Assembly: GCA_022424805.1 (NCBI GenBank)
Contig: JAKMGR010000167.1
Coordinates: forward strand, 1 to 10,888
DNA length: 10,888 nucleotides
Reading direction: 5' to 3'
Source of the DNA: Verrucomicrobiales bacterium
Lineage (GTDB): Bacteria > Verrucomicrobiota > Verrucomicrobiia > Verrucomicrobiales > DEV007
The notes under the pieces are model-generated. The model was not told the origin of the DNA, did no database searches, and saw nothing but the letters and a program-made list of their open reading frames with translations. Made by a program: the position numbers and the translations under genes. The number at the start of each line of letters is the position of its first letter. Position 1 is the stretch's first letter. This document shows positions 6,507 to 10,888 of the stretch, in pieces.

Positions 6507-7922
6507 ATGATGAAAAGGATGAGCGGAGCGCCCCATGCCAAGCAGTCAAGCCTTTCTCGCAGTTGCCTGATCTTGCTGGGCGTGTTGAGCACATTATTTC
6601 TGTCCTCGGTTTGGGCAGATGAATCAACTGATATCCGGGTCGATCAGGAAGCAGGGGACGACGCAAACGATGGGCGCACTGCCCCGGTGAAGTCGATCGC
6701 GCGTGCGATCCGACTGGCTCAGCCCGGTGACACGATTCATCTCACACCGGGTGTATGGTACGAGAGCGCCGTTTTCACCAAGAGGCATGGAGAGCCAAGC
6801 AAGCCGATCACTCTCGACGGGCATGGGGCAGTTCTCGATGGAAGTGAGCCTGTGACCTCGAAAGATTGGGAGCAAGTGAAACCGGACTTGTTCCGAAAGG
6901 TGGCGCTGTATCCCAAAACCGATAATGCGATCGTGGGGCGTTGGTATTTGATTTGGAACGGCAAAATGCAGCGCATGAATCGCACATCGAAAGGGCCCAG
7001 TGATCCGCTCAAGCCGGTTGCTGACTTGCAGGCCGGCGAGTGGACTTACGTGCAGGAAGAGGATGCATTCTATCTCCGCTTGCCCGAGGGGCAGAAACTG
7101 GAGGAGTCGAACATTCGCTATCCGAAGCGCAGCAGCGCAGTGATTTTTTCCTCGGCCGGATCTCACATCACAGTGAGGAATATCACGGGAACGCATGTCT
7201 ACAACGATGGATACAACGTTCACGGTGCGCAGCGAAATCTGGTCTTCGAAAACATCAGGGCGATCGAATGCGGCGATGATGGATTCAGTGCGCATGAGGA
7301 TGCGGATTGCCGAATTGATGGCTTTGTCAGTATTGGAAATTCGACGGGGCTCTGCGACGTCAATACGAGCCGAACATACTATCACAATGTCTACATTCGT
7401 GATTGTCACGGGTTCGACCTCTATTTCATAGGCCTCGATCATTCCCTGGAAAACGCACTGATCGAGAGCAGCGCGGCGAAATCCCTCTGGCTGGAAGCCA
7501 AATACCTGGATGAGGGAGGCCTCTGTAATCTACGAATGAAGAACGTGCTGATCCGACGTGATGGCGAAACACCACAGGAACTTCGAATCGGACGAGGCGG
7601 CGCCTTGCATGCAACGAATTGCACCTTTGAGGGTGTCAATGTGATGCTGACCCCGGGAGGTATTGTCGATTTTCGATCTTGTCTTTTTTCTTCCGGAAAA
7701 TTCCAACCCGAGTCGTTGCTATTCCCAAATACGGTCTGGCGCGGAGCGGGCAATCTCTACGATTTCAAGAGTCTGCGCGTCGATAAGGCGAGTTTCCGTC
7801 CGGAGACATTTTCGGATTTTCAAAAGCTCACCGGTAGCGAAGAAGATTCGCGTTGGGAAACTTTCGACAATGCTCCGGAAGGAATCGGTGCAGATGAAAC
7901 CACACTTCCAAAACCCGAATAG
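6507..7922 (+). CDS. Exported right-handed parallel beta-helix protein (pectate-lyase-like fold)
   Basis: A 471-residue secreted protein predicted to fold as a right-handed beta-helix, a scaffold used by polysaccharide lyases, glycoside hydrolases and carbohydrate-binding proteins. Seen: a signal peptide (basic start, hydrophobic CLILLGVLSTLFLSS at 20-34, likely cleavage after VWA at 37); the family's usual opening GDDANDGRTAPVKSIARAI (about 50-68) and AQPGDTIHLTPGVW (71-84); PITLDGHGAVLDG (100-112); then beta-helix coils from about 208, such as GSHITVRNITGTHVYNDGYNV (218-238, quoted in part) and NIRAIECGDDGFSAHEDA (249-266), rich in N, D and G at turns; and a non-helical tail after about 420. 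A middle insert (about 120-205) interrupts the coils. No catalytic set could be assigned. Starts: ATG 6507 chosen (ATG 6510 and 6519 equally possible; upstream GTG 6504 and TTG 6483 less likely). No Shine-Dalgarno. It precedes the propeller gene by 2 nt. Confidence 0.8.
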   Translation: MMKRMSGAPHAKQSSLSRSCLILLGVLSTLFLSSVWADESTDIRVDQEAGDDANDGRTAPVKSIARAIRLAQPGDTIHLTPGVWYESAVFTKRHGEPSKPITLDGHGAVLDGSEPVTSKDWEQVKPDLFRKVALYPKTDNAIVGRWYLIWNGKMQRMNRTSKGPSDPLKPVADLQAGEWTYVQEEDAFYLRLPEGQKLEESNIRYPKRSSAVIFSSAGSHITVRNITGTHVYNDGYNVHGAQRNLVFENIRAIECGDDGFSAHEDADCRIDGFVSIGNSTGLCDVNTSRTYYHNVYIRDCHGFDLYFIGLDHSLENALIESSAAKSLWLEAKYLDEGGLCNLRMKNVLIRRDGETPQELRIGRGGALHATNCTFEGVNVMLTPGGIVDFRSCLFSSGKFQPESLLFPNTVWRGAGNLYDFKSLRVDKASFRPETFSDFQKLTGSEEDSRWETFDNAPEGIGADETTLPKPE

Positions 7923-7924
7923 CC

Positions 7925-9487
7925 ATGCTTCGAAAATTCCTGTTTTCTATCACAATAATTATACTTTTGTCAGGGTTTGCCCGCGGGCAGGTCTCTGTCG
8001 GCGGTGGTCCCTCGGTTGAAGAAGCTGTTTTCTTTCCCTTCGATGACCATGCCATCCCGTGGCGAAACAATGTTTTCGTTACTCCGGTGACCGCAACGAA
8101 ACATCCGGCAAACCCGGTTTTGCGACGTGGCCCCGAGAATGCTCCTGATCATGGGCATGCCATTCTCTATGGAACGGTAATGAAGCACGGCGATAAATTT
8201 CGCATGTGGTATCTTGGCATGTTCGAAGTTGAACTGGCCGCCGGCCAGGCGCCCGGATGGTGGCGCCCGATGTGTTATGCCGAAAGCGACGACGGCGTGA
8301 CCTGGACGAAGCCGGAACTGGGGCTGGTAGAGTTCAAAGGAAATACGAAAAACAACATTTGCCTGATCGAGTCCGAGGTTTCGGGACTGGCCAAGGTGAA
8401 CGATTTTCTCTCCGTCATCTACGAACCGAATGATCCCGATCCGGAACGTCGCTACAAGTGCGTTTACATCGCGCACCCTGAGTTCGCGGATGTAAAGAGT
8501 GGGCGAAGCACGATTGGTCCCGACGAACGGAGGTGGGGTGCCTTTATCGCCGCGACCAGTGCTGATGGACTGAGCTGGAAGGTCGTAGGCGATAGACCGA
8601 TGAATGCGGGCAATGAACGCTTCGAGGTGTCGGGACTCTACAAGTTCGGCGATTTCTACTATGCTCTAGGCCAGCTCATTTCTCCGTGGACCTGGCGGAT
8701 GGATGGGAGCGATGTGGGCCGTGTCACCCTGACCTATCGTTCGGCTGACTTTTCGAGTTGGTCCGACAGCAAGGCCTTCGCGCTCGCACGGCCCGGCCAA
8801 CTGACTTCGACCCCGGTGGAAGGACAGCAAGGCCACATGGGAGCAGGGCTCTGGAATCGTGGCAATGTAGTAGTGGGGTTGAATGGGCTCTGGCAGGATG
8901 CGCCGGAAAAACCCGAAGACGGAAAGTATTGGAACAAAGGTGTAACCATCGATCTCGGGTTGGTCTTGAGCAACAACGGCATTCATTTCCGCGAGCCGAT
9001 TTCGGATCACAAAGTCATCGCACGAGGCAAGCCGGGCGAATGGGATGACACTGCGTTGCTGCAGGGGCACGCTTTTGTAAATGAGGGCGACAAGACGATG
9101 ATCTGGTATTCGCACTGGGATACCGGAGGTAAACTGAAAGACATGGAGATCGGGCTGGCGACGCTGCGGCGTGATGGATTCGGTTATCTGTCCCGCAAAA
9201 TTGCCGGCACCAGCGCCCATGTCGAGACAGCGCATTTTCAAACCGGGAAGCCTGCGAGAGTCTTCGTCAATGTGGAGAGTGTTTCCTCCGACGCACCGCT
9301 TACTATTTCCCTGATCAACGAGTTGGCGCGTCCCGTGGAGGGCGTTTCTGCGAAGGTCACGGAGTCGGGAACGCGGGTGGAGGTTCCGTTGTCCTCGCCA
9401 ATTCCAGCGGGGGAGAACTTCGCGCTTCGTATCGAGCTTCCTGATGCAGGCGATGCCAAAGTATACGCGATCTACGTGACACCATGA
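7925..9487 (+). CDS. Exported five-bladed beta-propeller protein, glycoside hydrolase GH43/GH32-like
   Basis: A 520-residue secreted protein resembling the five-bladed propeller glycosidase-like proteins (arabinanase/levansucrase/invertase superfamily) common in Planctomycetes and Verrucomicrobia. Seen: signal peptide (MLRKFLF then IIILLSGFA, cleavage near ARG-Q22); blade motifs KFRMWYLGMF (91-100), CYAESDDGVTWTKPELGLVE (117-136), AATSADGLSWKVV (209-221), TYRSADFSSWSDS (270-282) and LSNNGIHFREP (348-358); the GEWDD segment (371-375), TMIWYSHWDTG (391-401), and LRRDGFGYLS (414-423), a typical end of the propeller in this family. From about 435 an all-beta, Ig-like domain follows (PARVFVNVES, LTISLINE, LRIELPDA). 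The acidic residues that could be catalytic (around Asp75, Glu120/Asp122-123, Glu372/Asp374-375) cannot be told apart from the sequence. The start ATG lies 2 nt after the upstream stop, so translational coupling is likely. Substrate unknown. Confidence 0.75.
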   Translation: MLRKFLFSITIIILLSGFARGQVSVGGGPSVEEAVFFPFDDHAIPWRNNVFVTPVTATKHPANPVLRRGPENAPDHGHAILYGTVMKHGDKFRMWYLGMFEVELAAGQAPGWWRPMCYAESDDGVTWTKPELGLVEFKGNTKNNICLIESEVSGLAKVNDFLSVIYEPNDPDPERRYKCVYIAHPEFADVKSGRSTIGPDERRWGAFIAATSADGLSWKVVGDRPMNAGNERFEVSGLYKFGDFYYALGQLISPWTWRMDGSDVGRVTLTYRSADFSSWSDSKAFALARPGQLTSTPVEGQQGHMGAGLWNRGNVVVGLNGLWQDAPEKPEDGKYWNKGVTIDLGLVLSNNGIHFREPISDHKVIARGKPGEWDDTALLQGHAFVNEGDKTMIWYSHWDTGGKLKDMEIGLATLRRDGFGYLSRKIAGTSAHVETAHFQTGKPARVFVNVESVSSDAPLTISLINELARPVEGVSAKVTESGTRVEVPLSSPIPAGENFALRIELPDAGDAKVYAIYVTP

Positions 9488-9525
9488 GCGGAGAGGGCGA
9501 CATCAATGCCTTGTGTCGGGAAGAG

Positions 9526-9596
9526 AGGCGAGGGCGGGAATCGAACCCGCGATAGAGCTTTTGCAGAGCCCGGCCTTACCACTTGGCTACCTCGCC
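9526..9596 (-). tRNA. tRNA-Cys (GCA anticodon)
   Basis: The minus strand from 9596 folds as a complete 71-nt cloverleaf: acceptor GGCGAGG/CCTCGCC (7 bp), a 3-bp D-stem GCC/GGC, anticodon stem GGGCT/AGCTC with one G-U pair around the loop CTGCAAA, a 4-nt variable loop TATC, and T-arm GCGGG-TTCGAAT-CCCGC. The anticodon GCA is at 9564-9562. The discriminator is U, as usual for tRNA-Cys. The 3' CCA is not encoded (CUCU follows), so it must be added by nucleotidyltransferase. It lies 72 nt downstream of cysN in the same direction, and converges with the propeller gene 38 nt away. Confidence 0.95.
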
Positions 9597-9668
9597 GTCA
9601 CTACCTCTCCGATTTGGAGCGGACGGCAATAACGCTGATTCCTTGGACCTGTCAACGAGTTAGACAGC

Positions 9669-10888
9669 CTACACAATCATTCCAGCGGCAACGGTTTCGT
9701 TGGTCTGGGAGTCAATGAGGACGAAGCTTCCGGTCTGGCGGTTGCGTCGGTAGGAATCGAAAAGAAGTGGTGCGGATGTGCGAATGCTGACGCGACCAAT
9801 TTCGTTGAGTCCAAAAGTCGTTTCGTCTTCGATCTTGTGCAGGGTATTGATGTTTACCTTGTATTTGATCTCCTGGACGATCGCTTTCACTTCCTTAGTC
9901 GTATGGCGAAGATGATATTTGCCGCGTGGCTGGAGCTGTGTGTCTTCAGAGAACCAGCAGATCATAGCTTCGATGACCTGCTCTTTCTCCGGCGGATTGT
10001 TTGGCTTAACAATCATGTCACCGCGACTGATGTCGATTTCGTCTTCCAGGGTCATGGTGCAGGAAAGGGGGGCAAATGCCTGCTCCTGCGGCCCTTCGAG
10101 AGATTCGATCGCTTTGATCTTGGTAGCAAATCCGGAAGGTTGAACGACAACGTCGTCGCCAGGTTTGAATACGCCACCAGCAACGCGCCCGGCGTAGCCG
10201 CGGAAATCGTGGTGCTCGTCGGAGTGTGGGCGGATGACCCACTGGACGGGGAAACGAGCGTTGACGTGGTTGTGATCGGAGCCGATGTAGACGTTCTCCA
10301 AGTGGTAAAGCATCGTTGGTCCTTCATACCAGGGAGTTTTGTCAGACTTCTCCACCACGTTGTCTCCGTGCAGAGCACTGATCGGAATGGTGACCATATC
10401 GACGATGTTGTCGAGGCGTGAAGCGAATTCTTCGAACTCCTTCGAGATTTCCTCGAAACGTTTCTCGCTGTAGTCAACGAGATCCATCTTGTTGACGGCG
10501 ACGATTACGTGGCGGATGCGAAGCAGGTTCGCGATGAACGCGTGACGGCAGGTCTGTTCAATAACACCGGTCCGGGCGTCCACAAGAATGATGGCAAGGT
10601 TGGCGGTCGACGCGCCGGTCACCATGTTTCGTGTGTATTGAATATGACCGGGAGTGTCCGCGATAAAAAACTTACGCTTCGGCGTCGCAAAATAGCGGTA
10701 TGCTACGTCGATCGTGATTCCCTGTTCGCGCTCGGCTCGGAGGCCGTCCGTGAGGAGGGCAAGGTTCACATTTTCGTCGCCTCGGTTCTTCGAGGTTTCC
10801 TCAACGGCTTCGATCTGGTCTTCGAAGGTGTTTTTCGAATCATAGAGCAGTCGGCCAATTAGGGTGGATTTTCCGTCATCGACAGAAC
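9669..10888 (-). CDS. cysN: Sulfate adenylyltransferase subunit 1 (ATP sulfurylase GTPase subunit), 5'-truncated by window edge
   Basis: CysN is the GTPase subunit that, with CysD, drives formation of adenosine 5'-phosphosulfate from sulfate and ATP in assimilatory sulfur metabolism. The frame stays open to the window edge: reading leftward from 10886 gives SVDDGKSTLIGRLLYDSKNT, the Walker A (G1) loop, so only some 10-40 N-terminal residues are missing. A GTG at 10769 is an internal valine, not the start. Counting from the first visible codon: the G2/switch region EREQGITIDVAYRYF (about 52-66), G3 DTPGH (77-81), G4 NKMD (132-135), G5 SAL (170-172), then the EF-Tu-like beta-barrels (RPHSDEHHDFRGYAG, DEIDISRGDM) and the C-terminal ITGSF-like RQTGSFVLID and NETVAAGMIV. 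It ends without an APS kinase domain, so it is not a CysNC fusion. The five-residue insert SDEHH is typical of the Bacteroidetes/Verrucomicrobia form. cysD probably lies beyond the right edge. Confidence 0.95.
   Translation of the reverse strand, partial: SVDDGKSTLIGRLLYDSKNTFEDQIEAVEETSKNRGDENVNLALLTDGLRAEREQGITIDVAYRYFATPKRKFFIADTPGHIQYTRNMVTGASTANLAIILVDARTGVIEQTCRHAFIANLLRIRHVIVAVNKMDLVDYSEKRFEEISKEFEEFASRLDNIVDMVTIPISALHGDNVVEKSDKTPWYEGPTMLYHLENVYIGSDHNHVNARFPVQWVIRPHSDEHHDFRGYAGRVAGGVFKPGDDVVVQPSGFATKIKAIESLEGPQEQAFAPLSCTMTLEDEIDISRGDMIVKPNNPPEKEQVIEAMICWFSEDTQLQPRGKYHLRHTTKEVKAIVQEIKYKVNINTLHKIEDETTFGLNEIGRVSIRTSAPLLFDSYRRNRQTGSFVLIDSQTNETVAAGMIV

Noticed and set aside
6458..6622. A 54-codon plus-strand open frame (ATG at 6458) overlapping the start of the beta-helix gene, with AAAGGA about 11 nt upstream
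   Set aside because: Possible leader peptide, but it overlaps the signal-peptide codons in another frame, the ribosome-site spacing is long and no family or regulatory pattern is visible.
6624..7442. A 272-codon minus-strand open frame opposite the beta-helix gene
   Set aside because: The plus strand encodes a signal peptide and a coherent beta-helix pattern there; the antisense product looks random.
9506..9718. A 70-codon plus-strand open frame across the tRNA region
   Set aside because: It is antisense to the tRNA-Cys gene and the end of cysN; fortuitous.
1..10888. Mobile elements, CRISPR arrays, phage genes, toxin-antitoxin or defence islands
   Set aside because: No transposase, integrase, spaced direct repeats or recognisable defence genes were seen. 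The lone Ski2-like helicase has no nuclease or other defence partner next to it, so a defence role is not supported.

Overview
The window reads as ordinary chromosomal DNA of a free-living, moderately GC-rich Gram-negative bacterium, most likely of the Verrucomicrobiota or a related PVC lineage. This rests on a CysN of the Bacteroidetes/Verrucomicrobia sequence type, a tail-specific protease (Prc) with a long C-terminal extension, secreted beta-helix and five-bladed-propeller proteins of the kind abundant in Planctomycetes and Verrucomicrobia, and the absence of a Shine-Dalgarno sequence at all five gene starts that can be seen. The assignment is by recognition only; no database search was possible.

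Layout. (1) 1-667, plus strand: the 3' two thirds or so of a biotin-synthesis aminotransferase (bioA) that enters from the left edge. (2) 682-706: a hairpin whose U-tract points leftward, so it ends the minus-strand operon that converges on bioA. (3) 755-6174, minus strand, transcribed right to left: prc (periplasmic tail-specific protease), then a Ski2-like DExH helicase of 846 residues, then a YlbF/YmcA-family protein with a cysteine-rich tail. The gaps are only about 56 nt and contain no convincing terminator, so the three look co-transcribed. (4) 6175-6506: a divergent intergenic region of about 330 bp that carries a nested inverted repeat. (5) 6507-9487, plus strand: two exported proteins 2 nt apart, a right-handed parallel beta-helix protein and a five-bladed beta-propeller (glycoside-hydrolase-like) protein, probably a small polysaccharide-processing unit. 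(6) 9526-9596, minus strand: tRNA-Cys(GCA) without an encoded CCA. (7) 9669-10888, minus strand: cysN, the GTPase subunit of ATP sulfurylase, cut by the right edge.

How the parts may work together. The helicase and YlbF homologue are both of families tied to RNA metabolism, which makes their adjacency the most suggestive unexplained link. The beta-helix/propeller pair is a plausible two-protein carbohydrate module of unknown substrate. The tRNA-Cys gene lies immediately downstream of, and in the same direction as, a gene for sulfate assimilation, the pathway that feeds cysteine synthesis. I found no mobile element, CRISPR array, phage gene, toxin-antitoxin pair or clear novel defence system. 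The most plausible novelty is in gene combinations and in uncharacterised domains, not in a new type of system.
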